NCBI GenBank assembly: GCA_964017145.1
Contig: OZ024845.1
Coordinates: forward strand, 310,001 to 374,000
DNA from: Agrocybe praecox
Lineage: Eukaryota; Basidiomycota; Agaricomycetes; Agaricales; Agrocybaceae
DNA: 64,000 nucleotides
Direction: 5' to 3'
Under the pieces are notes generated by a model. That model was not told the DNA's origin. It made no database searches and saw only the letters and a list, made by a program, of their open reading frames with translations. Positions 13,545 through 24,593 of this stretch are shown here, in pieces (the stretch's first letter is position 1; every line of letters starts with the position of its first letter). A program made the translations under genes and the position numbers.

Positions 13545-14434
13545 TACAAAAGACGGATAAAATTTCAAAACAGGTGAGGAAATAGTATAGATGGCCAGCA
13601 GTCTCGTATCCCACTGATTCTTTTTTTTACAGGGGTATTTTGATCCTGAAAATGATGTTTCAAGATTCGTATTAGTTAGAACTCCCATAGCGATCGTCAT
13701 AACATACTCACCTTGTCTTGCCGATCCTCAAAAAACCCTGCACCACCCTGCAAAAAATCCAGGAAAAAGACCTCAAGGTCGCCACCAGGTCGCCTGTAAG
13801 TAGTTGGTGAGAGAAAACCCTATTATTTTCCAGTTTGAACCTGGCCGGAGCCCCAAATTGGACCGATCAAAATTTCCACGTGGATTGGGGAAATTTATAC
13901 GTTCGCCACGAGGTTTCCAGGTCGCGGCGCTTCTCAAGATCCTACTTCGATGAATAGAACTGATGATTCTGCATATTCTTGGTTCTTTTACTTTATTTCT
14001 TACTGAGTAATTTGTTTACGTAGCACCACAAAGTCGAGGGTTTCTTCTATGGAGGAAGCAACTCTGATGTACATTTTTCCGGCCAACTGCCAACCGAGTA
14101 CAGCAATTATGACTTATCAGTATAGTTAGCTCATTCTAGTATGATATGATGACAGCGTAGGAGGTAGAGGAAAGCCGATAGGGCTGATAATAATAATCAC
14201 ATCTAACAATAGTCTTCATGTGTGAATCTGTTCCCATGGAAGGCAGTACGTACTCAGTATCTTAGCAAGAACTGAGTAAGTATACGATATAAAACTCTGG
14301 GTGGCGGAGTAGAGCACACTACAGAAAATGTTACTCTTAGCCTTGTTAAATCGTACTTAAGGTCTCTTTAACCCAGTATATAATACACTTTTACTGTTTG
14401 ATATGTGTCTAAGTTTATATTGGCATGATGTATG
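13545..14434. other. Intergenic spacer, no gene seen
   Basis: About 0.9 kb upstream of the disordered-protein gene, expected to contain its 5' leader and promoter. No open frame with splice support, no repeat array and no RNA gene were recognised. Confidence 0.4.
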
Positions 14435-15360
14435 TTAAGCCATCATCATCATGATGGAGATGTCTGTATTTTGATAGAAGGTACCCAAAATATTCACCGC
14501 TCCCGAAACCAAAACAGCTGTGCCGCAGTAACGCACATATTTATATTCCACGACGATTTCTGATAGATTAAATCGGTTGTTTATTGGTGGCTCAAGCCTC
14601 AAACATCCGTTATAACTTGACGTCGTTACCCTCAGGATGCAGATCATTCCTAAGGTGCTCGCACAAATAACAGAGCAGGACGACCGTTCATCGACACTTG
14701 AAAACAATGTCTCGAAAGAGAGTCTACTGCCAGTGTGAGCTATGGGGAGGTACACACGTACAAGATGTACGGTCGGATTTAAGATTGTACCCGGAACTAT
14801 TCCAAATCATTCTTGTTCAGTTCAATAAGTGGGAGGACAGGCTTTGGTGGCGTTTCACGATCCCACCGCAACTGTGTAGCCATATATGTCACAACGATAT
14901 TCGTCACAAACCCAAGGAGAAAGGAATCAGAGTCGTTCCACCTCTTTAGAGTAGGGAGGGTGAACAGCAAAACAAATACAATCCACCAAGTGACGATTCA
15001 CCAACCAATTACATCGATTAGGGCCACTCAAAGATACCATTGCGGGGCATATTGAGCTGACGGTTCGGCATCTAGTGAGATAAATGAAAAACAATCGAGT
15101 AACGAGTATGAAAGCCAACATGGGGGCTGTGTAGGGCAGAAAATATCAAATATGTGCAGGTTAACTAGTATTAAACAGTCTACTAGTTGCATCAAGAACG
15201 CAGGTGATACTGAATAGCCCAATCGTAATAGATATAGCAGAGCAGAAGGGGAGCTCAAATAAAACAAAAAATACGAGATGAGGCTGATCAAGATGTGATC
15301 TGGTCTTTACTGAGCTTTTTTTTTTTTTTTTTTGAAAGAAGAGCCATGCCAACATACAAG
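14435..15360 (-). pseudogene. Possible remnant of a multi-pass membrane protein gene
   Basis: Several hydrophobic open frames lie on the minus strand. The clearest is 14994-14797, a 65-codon stretch with VTWWIVFVLLFTLPTLKRW followed by LLGFVTNIVVTYMATQLRW and a short polar tail ending in a stop, so two membrane helices and a C-terminal end. Upstream (15355-15161) another hydrophobic run contains FELPFCSAISITIGLFSI. I could not join these into one continuous spliced frame: a stop lies one codon before the 65-codon stretch and a poly-T run interrupts 15318-15335. Two explanations fit, a decayed seven-helix membrane protein like those at 37549 and 59016, or a real gene with exons I could not place. 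Confidence 0.25.
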
Positions 15361-16203
15361 GAGACAGTGTGTCTGTTTGGGCAATAAACCCGCTTGAAAT
15401 TCCCGATAAATCAACGGTAAATAGGCATATCGGCGCCAGCAGTAAGATAAATTTAGATACCCCACATATTTATCGGATGTTTGGTCGAGACACCGTTGCC
15501 AACTACCGGCTTTTGTAAATGTTTAATGTCGGCCCGACTCCCGCGAGACTTTAACGATGACTTGACGGTGGCAAACAATCATTATGTATAAACTCTCCAC
15601 CGATACCGAGATCGGAGAAGGCTTAAGCTTAAGCGCCTGTTACACGGCCGTAAGCTTACGGCTTTTAATCTGAAGAAAGCTGTCGATTTGCAAAGAACAG
15701 CAAATTGCATTAAGCTAATCACGCTGATTGCCCGATGACTGCCATTGGCCGTACCACCGTTCTGCAGCATGCAGGAACTAGGTGAGTCACCTTTGCTGAC
15801 AAGGATTCTCTAATTGCTGTTCCACAATATCGTCTCAATACCCTTGTGACTAAAGGCCTACCACGCCACAGTAGACTTGGTCTAGGACTTGCACAGAGCT
15901 CTCGGAATAACGAGGGAGTGCCCACGGCTCATATGACAGGGTATGTTTTAGAAACCTATAAAGTCAATTCATTTCTAGGTCTCATGTCTGTTCTGAAAGG
16001 TCAAACCTCTCCTCTGAAGGTGGGGAGGCGTAATTTTGTGGCCTGATACTGTGAAGGAAAAAATCCAATTGGGGAAGAATCAAGATTGCTCCGTTATTCT
16101 ACTCACTCATGATCCATGTCAGGACGCCCGGTCGAGAAAGAATATGTTCCTACAATGCTTTTTGCATAAATAGTCGAATATCCAGACGTACTTTCTCCAA
16201 GAA
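15361..16203. other. Spacer upstream of the P450 cluster with two palindromes
   Basis: No coding region supported. It holds two perfect palindromes centred on AAGCTT, at 15621-15634 and 15647-15662. The stretch just before 16204 is probably the promoter of the first P450 gene; an A/T-rich GCATAAATAG at about 16164 could serve as a TATA-like element. Confidence 0.4.
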
Positions 16204-18153
16204 ATGCTTTCGACCCACAAGAATCCTATCGAGCAGATGGAGCACTGGCTTACTTTCGCGCTCAACCATTATGCTGCGGTCGCATTCATTACCTGCCTCG
16301 TGGCTATAACTGGGGCATCTATCTATATTCTTCGTCCGATACCAAAGGATACTAACGTGTACGACTTGGGTGGAATATCCCTTGTTCATGCATGGCGTTT
16401 CTTCACTCGTCGATTTGAATTTATACAGGAGAAATTCAAAGAGGGTGAAAGGTCAGCATTTCGGTTCCATGTTCTTCAGGTAAATAAGCGTCTTGTGTTC
16501 CTACATGTCGAGTACTCATATACCCGCTAGCATCGTGTCGTGTCGTTCTCTGGAGAAAAGGCTAGAAAGGCGTTCTTTAACGAACCCGGTCTTAGTCTCG
16601 TCCAAGGGTATAAGATTCTCACTGGTGGCTGGCCAGAGCTCAAAGATATCAGCTTCCAATCTGACAAAGATGGCCAATATATCCAAGACAAAGTAGAAGA
16701 GGGATTCGTCAAGCGGGTCTTAGCTTTGATACGGAAGGACAGGATTTTGACCAGTAAGTGTATTTACAAATTAGTCCTCTTCTTCTCAAGAGGCAAATAA
16801 TTCCTTGAATAGCTCTCCCATATCTCTTTACCGATTTGAATCGTTTAATGGACGGATGGGGCACGCAAGGCAGAATTAACCCATTCGACGAGGTGTACGA
16901 GGTGCTTGCGCCATTTTCATTTCCCCGTCGCACAATTATCTGAACATCACAAAGCTCGTGTTTCAAATGACAATTAGGATGTCAACTTGCAAGGACATAG
17001 CGGACGATAAAAATACCGTTCGAGCAATCGCCGAGCAATATTGGGCAGTGGAACATAGCGCTACTCCAGCATTTCTTTTATTCCCCTTCTTACCTACCCC
17101 AATGAAGAGATCAAAGGCTAGGGCTACCACTGCGCTCTACAAGATTCTTCTTTCCTTTGTCGTGCAGCGCCGGAACTCCCAAGACCGTACTACCGATCCC
17201 ATCGACTTATTTATTGCTCAAGGCGATTCGGACGATAATATAGTCGGAGTGAGTGCTGTACCTGTGTTTCTCTCAACTCCTTGTCTCATTATTCTATCTT
17301 TAGACAATAATTGGGGTTATTTTCTCGGGGGTGATTAATACGGGTACCACCAGTATGTCAAATCTCTTGTATATCATCGCTTCCAATTTATTTCTGATCA
17401 CGACTGAACAGCTTGTTGGACTTTACTCTGTTTAGGGTCGAATCCGACCTGGAAGAAGAAAGTGATTGACGAGTACGAGAAACTGATCAACACTCACACA
17501 CCTTCGATGGTCGATGAGCCCGTTCACAAGCGCTTAGCTGCTATCCCATATGATGCGTGGGAAGGGGACCTTCCTGCCGTCGATCTTGTCATTAAAGAGA
17601 CGCTCAGGATTATTGGCGCGTCTTCTGCGATGCGCCGCAATATTCATCGAGATATTGTCGTGGATAACGTTTCTATAAAACGCGGGGATTTCATGACTTA
17701 CCAGGCTGCTGACGTCCACTTTAATTCGGATATTTATACCGATCCGAAGAAGTTTGACCCCGACAGATATTTGGAAGGCCGTGAGGAGGATAAGAAAGAA
17801 GCTTATGCTCATCTAGGCTGGGGTGCTGGTAAGAGTTATATCGTGGACATGCTAACTGGTGTTTTATCTCTAATCTTTGACCCTCAGGAAGGCATTTCTG
17901 CGCCGGTATGAAGCTGGCTAAGCTTGAAATCAAACTTGTCATGGCTTTATTCCTTCTTCGATTTAAATACGAGTTGGTTGACGCATCTGGGAATTTGCAA
18001 AAAACGCATCCCGAACCCGATCCAAACCACATTCTCCAGGTTTGTACGACTACAGATCACTGTTTCACTCGGATACTTACTATCATTTGTTAATCGCAGA
18101 CTCGACCTATTGGAGAGCCTTGTTTCTTTCAATTTGAGAAGATAGAGGCGTAA
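16204..18153 (+). CDS. Cytochrome P450, copy 1 of 3
   Basis: Eight exons, 517 residues: 16204-16479, 16531-16753, 16813-16901, 16955-17248, 17304-17352, 17412-17828, 17888-18039, 18100-18153. A hydrophobic N-terminal anchor (about residues 18-40) places it on the ER membrane. Motifs run in the expected order: I-helix region FSGVINTGT, K-helix ExxR (KETLR), PERF-like FDPDRY, and the heme loop LGWGAGRHFCAG with Cys454 as thiolate ligand. The intron just before the heme loop splits the glycine codon of GAG/GRH. As a class II-type fungal P450 it should take electrons from cytochrome P450 reductase and hydroxylate or oxidise a lipophilic substrate; the substrate is unknown. The GRHxCxG loop and I-helix are reminiscent of the CYP51/CYP7 type, but I cannot give a CYP family. 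It heads a tandem array of three with identical exon structure. Confidence 0.93.
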
Positions 18154-18370
18154 AGATCATCTCAGACCGCATGATATTATTGGGTGTTTACTTTGCCTTC
18201 TGTTCCCCTTCAGTTTTTCTCGCAAAGTTTGGAAATATATACTGTAGGACCGGTCCTCCCATAATCTGTCAAGTATAGTTATAGGCTAGCCTTTCCTTTC
18301 CTAGCTTACCTCAATAAATTGACATCCCATCCCCGAGCATGGCAATTGCCAAGCGAAATGGCTGTCAGCA

Positions 18371-18668
18371 TTTTAAACTCAGACCATCAAGTGAAAGTAA
18401 AACCCAAATAGGCGACTCGCAGAATCCGTTCACCCAGGCTTCAGCATTTTCGAGCGCCATATACGCCACGAATATTCTTGTAGAACAGGACCAACTAGAA
18501 CGTGAATCCGGATTTTTCAAACTCAGACCATCAAGTAAAGAAGTAAAACCCAAAGAGGCGACTCGCAGAATCCGTTCAGCCTGTTCCTCCGGTTTCAAGC
18601 TCCAGCGTTTTCAACGAGCGCTATATACGCCACGAATACTCTCGTAGAACAAGACCGACTAAAGAACT
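18371..18668. repeat. Direct duplication, two copies about 144 bp apart, upstream of P450 copy 2
   Basis: Copy 1 begins AAACTCAGACCATCAAGT at 18375 and copy 2 has the same word at 18519. Both continue with AAAACCCAAA, AGGCGACTCGCAGAATCCGT and later ATACGCCACGAATA and GTAGAACA in the same order. Copy 2 carries short insertions. It lies in the promoter-proximal spacer between P450 copies 1 and 2. No coding capacity is evident; the open frames in it are by-products of the duplication. Confidence 0.8.
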
Positions 18669-19042
18669 GGAGCTTAAAGTTCAACCTCGCGCTTTTTTGC
18701 TTGTTGAATACTTCACGACTTATTGACTTTGAAGGCCTTACGGACGCATGGCTAATCACTCTGGACACCATATGTTCTGCCGTAGCATGCCTGCCTTTAC
18801 GACCTCTTATGGACGCTTCTTTCCTCTAGCCCACATTCGCTGGGGCTCACCATTTCCCAGGGGATGTTTTTGGGTCGGCGAAAGGAGAAACAGAGTACCT
18901 GGGTTAAGAATAATAACCCTTCCTGAAGGCGTTATCTATCAATAATTTCGTCCGGATTCCTGAAGCGATATGCATCTGCTCTACTTATAAACGCTCAAGA
19001 CGCGTTGAATCCTTTTGCTCTTTTTCCTGCTCAGCTACTATT

Positions 19043-21011
19043 ATGCCTCACAGGATAAAGATTCTAGGCGTTACTAGTATTTCCGACTACGCGAATGGAT
19101 ACGCCGCATGGATTTTCGAGCATCCTTTCTTTTCCTTCGTTGCTTGTCTTTGCACCGCTTCTCTCTACGTATTCCTCTCTGGTGACAGGTCTAGCGACAA
19201 GGTCTACGATCTGGGAGGCATTCCAATCATTTCTGCCTGGCCGTTTTTTACGAGGAGATATGACTTTATCAGACAGCAGTTTCAAAAGAGTGGACGCAAG
19301 GTCTTCCGGTTCAAGGTCCTTCAGGTCAGTAACCAAGAATGATTCGTTATTTCTGAATTACCGAGATCAATGAACTGCGATAGCATCGGATTGTGGCATT
19401 ATCAGGACAAGGAAGCCGACGGATATTCTTTACTGCATCGGGCCTTAGCATGAGCGAAGGTCATAGAATACTTACTGGCAGCGCACCGGATCTCAAAGAC
19501 GTAACGTTTCCCGTTCAGACTCCTGACAACGCGAAGAATCTGCAGTCAGAGCTGGACCAAATGTTTGTCAAACGCGTCCAACTACTTCTTAAAAAAGACA
19601 GGGTGGCTAGCAGTAAGTTTCACGTCAGGTGGTCATGGATATCTAATTTGAGCTAGGTCATGAGTTTTTCCAATGTTCCTTGACGATATGAACAACCGCA
19701 TGTCAGAGTGGGGGAACCAAGGCAGTATTGACCCCATTTGTATTATCAACGACGTATGACTTTCTCCCCTCGTACAGGCGTCTCTCACGTTGACTGACGA
19801 TAAATTTCCAAGCTGGTATTCCAAATGACGATCAGATTTACCAGTAGTTGGGAGCTTGCCGAGGACAGAGAAAGCCTTGACAAACTAGCGACATACTACC
19901 GGAATATGGAGAAGAGTAATGCACCCTTCTCTTTGATATTTCCTTGGCTCCCGAGTCGGGCTAGGAGGCTAAAGGAGTCGTCAACGACAGCCTTATATAG
20001 TGTTATTTCTAGCTACGTTGCGCGTCAGCGAGAAAGTGCCAGGGGAACGGACGCGATTGACGTCCTTATTTCTCAGGGAGAGACTAACGAAACAATTATT
20101 GGGGTGTGTATACACGTCACCCAAAGTAGGTCGGTGGTATTTACTAATCCTAATCTTAGGCGATTATCGGGATTATTTTTGCAGGAACGGGAGCCACGGG
20201 TGTTACTGGTAAGTAATCAATGTATCCTTTTAATTCCTCGTCAGTGTTACAATAGTCCCACAGCATGTTGGATGTTGATTTACCTGGGATTGAATCCCAA
20301 GTGGAAGCAGCGCTCTCTCGATGAATTCAAAGTATTACTTTCGAAGCACGCAACCACATCTAATCCTGGTGAACCACTCCACAAGCGCTTATCATCGATA
20401 CCAGTCAGCATTTGGGAAGATGAGCTTCCTGCCGTTGACCTGATCATAAGGGAAACTATACGACTGACACTCTCTGGATCAGCTCTTCGAAGAAACATGA
20501 ACCACGATATCCTCGTCGACGGAGTGGCCGTCAAACGAGGCGAATTTCTTACGTATCAGCTTGCCGATGCTCACATGGACCCAAATATCTATCCAGATCC
20601 AGAAACATTTGATCCAGAGCGGTATATTAAAGGGAGAGAAGAAGATAAGAAGGAGATCTTTGCGTACCTCGGTTGGGGTGCAGGTAGGCTTTGCGATTAA
20701 GATATTTACACCTTGGGAAGAGCCCCTGATTACTCTACCTTACTTCGTAGGTCGGCATGTATGCGCGGGAATGAAGATGGCAAAGATAGAACTCAAGATA
20801 ATTTTATCCCTCATGCTCTTACGATACGACTACGAGGTCGTGGACTCAAATGGAAATTACCCCGAGACGTGTCCCCTTCCAGATAGGAATGATATGGAGA
20901 AGGTAAATCATTTTTATACACTGTTTTATAAACCCGGCTAATTTTTAACATTAACAGAGTCGACCTATAGGAGGACCCATTTTTCTGAAATACCGGCGCA
21001 TTGCTGACTGA
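19043..21011 (+). CDS. Cytochrome P450, copy 2 of 3
   Basis: Eight exons, 521 residues: 19043-19324, 19384-19612, 19665-19753, 19813-20103, 20160-20208, 20264-20683, 20751-20902, 20958-21011. Intron positions and phases match the other two copies. N-terminal membrane anchor, I-helix AGTGATGVT, ExxR (RETIR), PERF-like FDPERY and heme loop LGWGAGRHVCAG with Cys458. A TATA-like TATAAACG lies about 57 bp before the ATG. One splice site is odd: intron 2 must end at CATGAG (19664) to keep the frame, although CTAG lies 8 nt earlier; the earlier site would hit a stop. The I-helix differs from its sisters (AGTGAT rather than xGVINT), so substrate preference may have diverged. Spacing and similarity show tandem duplication. 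Same expected chemistry as copy 1. Confidence 0.9.
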
Positions 21012-21356
21012 ACAGCACGAAATAGTTGCTTGACAATATCATCGACGGGTAACTCTAAAACTGTGCTAAAAGTGTATATGAGGTGGTTTAAAAAATTAGA
21101 AATATCACCTTGTCACGGTGGAGGAAGATGACCGTGCAGCTAAATACAACTCCCCAGTAGTGGCGCAGCGCCCTTGTGAATCCTTCTTAGAGCGTATGAA
21201 ATCTGCTGACTATATCAGATTACTAACATATGCCTTGCCCGAGACAATTTATCCTTCGCGCTAATACTTGAAAGGAAAGAAGTTCGCAGGAATCAGTCTA
21301 TTTAAAAGTCAAGCTGACAGTCCCGCATTTTGGACCGAGTCTTTGCTATTTCCCTA
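21012..21356. other. Spacer between P450 copies 2 and 3
   Basis: About 345 bp with terminator of copy 2 and promoter of copy 3. A TATTTAAA box-like word lies at about 21299, some 58 bp before the copy 3 start, similar to the placing of the TATA-like word before copy 2. Confidence 0.4.
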
Positions 21357-23281
21357 ATGGCAACGCCCAATGCACACTTCAGCCCTTTGGCGCAGGTTCT
21401 GTCTAGTCCATCTCAATGGCTGCTAGGTTCTCCTTCCTATGGAATTTTTGCGACTTTGCTTGTCGCCTTATTGTCCTTTCTCATGCTCCGGTCTACCTCC
21501 AATGAGAAGATTTACGATCTCGGAGGGTTCCCGGTCGTCACAGCCTGGGCATTCTTTACCAAACGGTATGATTTTATTCGAGAGAAGTTCAAGGAAAGTG
21601 GAGGGAAAGCGTTTAGGTTCAGAGTTCTGCAGGTAAATATGACAATGTCTTGAACTATCCATCTAATCGGTCCATGTTCGCAAATTAGCATAGAGTCCTA
21701 TCGCTCAGGGGAGAGCAAGCCCGCAAATTCTTCTTCAACCAACAAGGCTTGAGTATGACCGAAGGTTATCGGATTCTGATGGGAGGAGCACCTCAACTCA
21801 AGGACGTGGGCATTAACTTTGGAGACGAAAGTGCAATATCTGATACAGATGAGGGTTTCATCAAACGACTGCTGTCGTTACTTCGTAAAGACCGAGTAGT
21901 TGAAAGCAAGTTGTTTCCATCTATTCCGTTAGGTTGACGCTTACGTAGAAAATACAGCTCTTCCTGTTTTACTTGCCGACTTGGACAATCGTATGAAAGA
22001 TTGGGGTACGGAAGGAAAGATCAATCCGTTCAAGGAGGTTTATGACGTATGTGATGATTTTACCGAAAATAACAAAAACATTCCCTAATGTCACCTTTCA
22101 GCTCGTCTTTCAGATGACTGTCCGCATGGCGACCTGCGAGGAATTATCGAACGACAGAAAGGCGATAGACGATCTCACGAGCAACTACTGGACACTCGAG
22201 AAAAGCGCCACTCCGGTCGCTCTTCTCCTTCCATGGTTCCCAGGTTCGGCGAAAAAAGCTCAGGAGAAATCGACGATTGCGCTGTACACATTGATCAATA
22301 ATTTTGTACAACTCCGGCGGAAATCCCCTGTGCCTTCCACAGATCCCATAGACCTTTTGATTGCTCAGGGAAACTCGGATGAAACTATCGTCGGCGTAAG
22401 TTAATCCTCATCACGCGAGCTAGAATCTTTTGACCTTCCTCACATAGACGATTATGGGAATAATTTTTGCCGGTGTAATCAACACCGGTGTAAATTGTAA
22501 GTTACAACTAATATCAATTTTGTATCTATTAATTTGAGAATAGCCTGCTGGGCTCTGTTATACCTTGGCTCGAATAATGAATGGAAACAACGCGTCATCG
22601 ACGAGCTGAAGAAGCTTGTTGCAAATTACACCGACACCCTTTCATCTGAGCCTTTGTACAAGCGTCTTTCGAGCATCCCCCTCAATGCTTGGGAAGATGA
22701 ACTTCCATCCATCGATCTAGTCATTCGTGAAACACTGAGGCACACTTTGTCGGGATCTGCCCTTCGACGCAACATGCATCAAGATCTCACGTTGGACGGG
22801 ATCACAGTTCAGCGGGGAGATTTCCTGACCTATCAAGTCGCCGATGCCCATATGGATCCAAATATTTATACTGAACCAACCAAGTTCGACCCTTCTCGAT
22901 ACTTGGAAGGCCGAGAAGAAGATCGCAAGGAGACATTTGCATATATTGGCTGGGGTGTTGGTACGTATAGTACATTTGAAAGAAGAGTTGAGATCGCTTA
23001 TGTGGTGTTCCTTAAATTTTCGTAGGACGTCACCCTTGTGCTGGTATGAAGATAGCAAAGCTCGAAATAAAGCTGGTTCTTGCTCTCGTGCTTCTAGGAT
23101 TTGAGTATGAGCTTGTAGATGGCTCTGGAAAATATCCAAAGAACCTTCCGGTACCTGATAAGAATGATATTCAACAGGTGAGTCTGTTCTTATAAGTCTA
23201 CAATTCAGCTCATCGAGCGTCATTTAGGCCCGACCTCTGGGAGAAGCGTGTTATATGAAGTTTAAGCGTGTGGCAGATTAA
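21357..23281 (+). CDS. Cytochrome P450, copy 3 of 3
   Basis: Eight exons, 515 residues: 21357-21632, 21689-21905, 21958-22046, 22102-22395, 22448-22496, 22544-22960, 23026-23177, 23228-23281. ATG at 21357 (MATPNAHFSPL) is the first in frame. N-terminal hydrophobic anchor, I-helix FAGVINTGVN, ExxR (RETLR), PERF-like FDPSRY, heme loop IGWGVGRHPCAG with Cys452. Intron 2 uses a GC donor (GCAAGT, at 21906) where the two sister genes have GTAAGT at the identical position, a clean GT-to-GC donor change within a recent duplication. All catalytic motifs are intact, so the gene looks functional. The array ends here; downstream is a small transposable element rather than a further biosynthetic gene. Confidence 0.93.
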
Positions 23282-23488
23282 TCAGGCCCTCATGGTGGTC
23301 AATTTATGTATACCTAGATTCCACTAGTGTACCTTCATGTTGGATAAGATTTGGAACAATTCACATATGAGTTTTAGTCGAACACAAAGGATAAAAAAGC
23401 CAACACAACTAGAAGAAAGTGATTTATAAAGGTTACAATAATAAAGCCTAGAGTCTGGCTATCTTATACGGTGTTCAATTTTTATGTA

Positions 23489-23665
23489 CAGTCAAACCTG
23501 CCTTATCCCATAACTGTATAAAGCCATAACCTGCGTAATCCCATAGGTTTTCTGTCCACCAAATCCTCGGTTGAGGGCTATTTTGACCTGCAATAACCCA
23601 TAACCTACGATAACCCATAGCTTCGGACGCCCACCGAGAGCTATGGGATAAGACAAGTTTGACTG
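23489..23665. mobile_element. 177-bp MITE-like element with about 24-bp terminal inverted repeats
   Basis: The left end CAGTCAAACCTGCCTTATCC and the reverse complement of the right end CAGTCAAACTTGTCTTATCC match at 18 of 20 positions, and the match runs on into CCATA. The left end is preceded by TA; the right end is followed by TC, perhaps a decayed TA target duplication. CAGT termini with TA target sites suggest a pogo/Tc1-mariner type non-autonomous element. The interior has repeated CCATAACC and ATAACCCATA words and no coding capacity. It sits about 200 bp downstream of P450 copy 3. Confidence 0.75.
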
Positions 23666-24593
23666 TCCTTCCAACGTACTTCTTTTCTGTGCGTCCCTTT
23701 CCGATTGGCGCGGAGGATTGTAGAGGGCACCCGGCACAGGGACATGATTGTCACCTGAAGGTTTCCACAGCACATGTGATCTCGGTTTCACTGGCTATCC
23801 CAAAACCCAAGTTCAAACTTCCAAAAACTTCAAACTTCAAACTTCCGAGTCGCTGCTCTCAATGCTCATCATCAATGGCGATACACACGGCGTCAATTCC
23901 CCGTCCCCACTGTATTCATAGGTGGCAAAGGGCGGACAAATGCCAAAAATTCCGCACGATTGTACTGTCAATTTTGCTCGTGGGCTATGTCACCGCTCAT
24001 TTCTGCGAAGACTCGGTGAATAAACAAGATTCAAGACCGACGGCATCTTGTTGTCGCACATAAAATTGGTCATTGCATGGTCTTGGTCTGGCGTCGGAAC
24101 CTGGTTGGTGACACGAAAATGATTCAGGGTAATTCATGGGAATTTCTAGTCGGGCCTAACTTTAATCATTTTATCAGGAAAGATCTCCACATCCATTCCT
24201 TCGATACGAAGCCACGTATACCTTCCGTTACTCAAGGTATCCAAAATTGACCTCGTATCTGGTTGGCTTTCAGACGTCAATTATTGTTGTATATACTCAT
24301 ACATACTGTATGGATAATGGTGCACCGGCCCCCTTCATGGTGAGTGTGTGCTACGTACTTATGTATCGGTATCATATGTTTACATGACCACGATCAGAAA
24401 GTGTCAACTATTTGATGGATATCTTACCGCATAACCCACCCCTTGGTTTATTTGTTATTTGTTTTATGTGTTATAAGGTTAGAGCAACGAGTAGGAGGGC
24501 TCCTCTTTTTTGTAGTACATATTTCACTTGATCACTATTGTTTTCTGCCTCAGCCGCTCATGGAAGAAAAGATTGGACGCCTCTGAACCCAGA
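23666..24593. other. Spacer upstream of membrane-protein gene
   Basis: No supported gene. A short stretch near 23810-23850 repeats CAAACTTCC/TTCAAACTT words. A 134-codon open frame across 23659-24063 lacks any domain-like pattern and starts inside the MITE, so it is not called. Confidence 0.4.

Noticed and set aside
13545..13700. In-frame N-terminal extension of the disordered protein from ATG 13700
   Set aside because: The extension lacks the composition of the rest; the ATG at 13544 begins the charged region typical of the protein. Not fully excluded.
24528..24593. Extended N terminus of the membrane protein at 24594
   Set aside because: The upstream frame starts only at TTG; the first ATG in frame is 24594.
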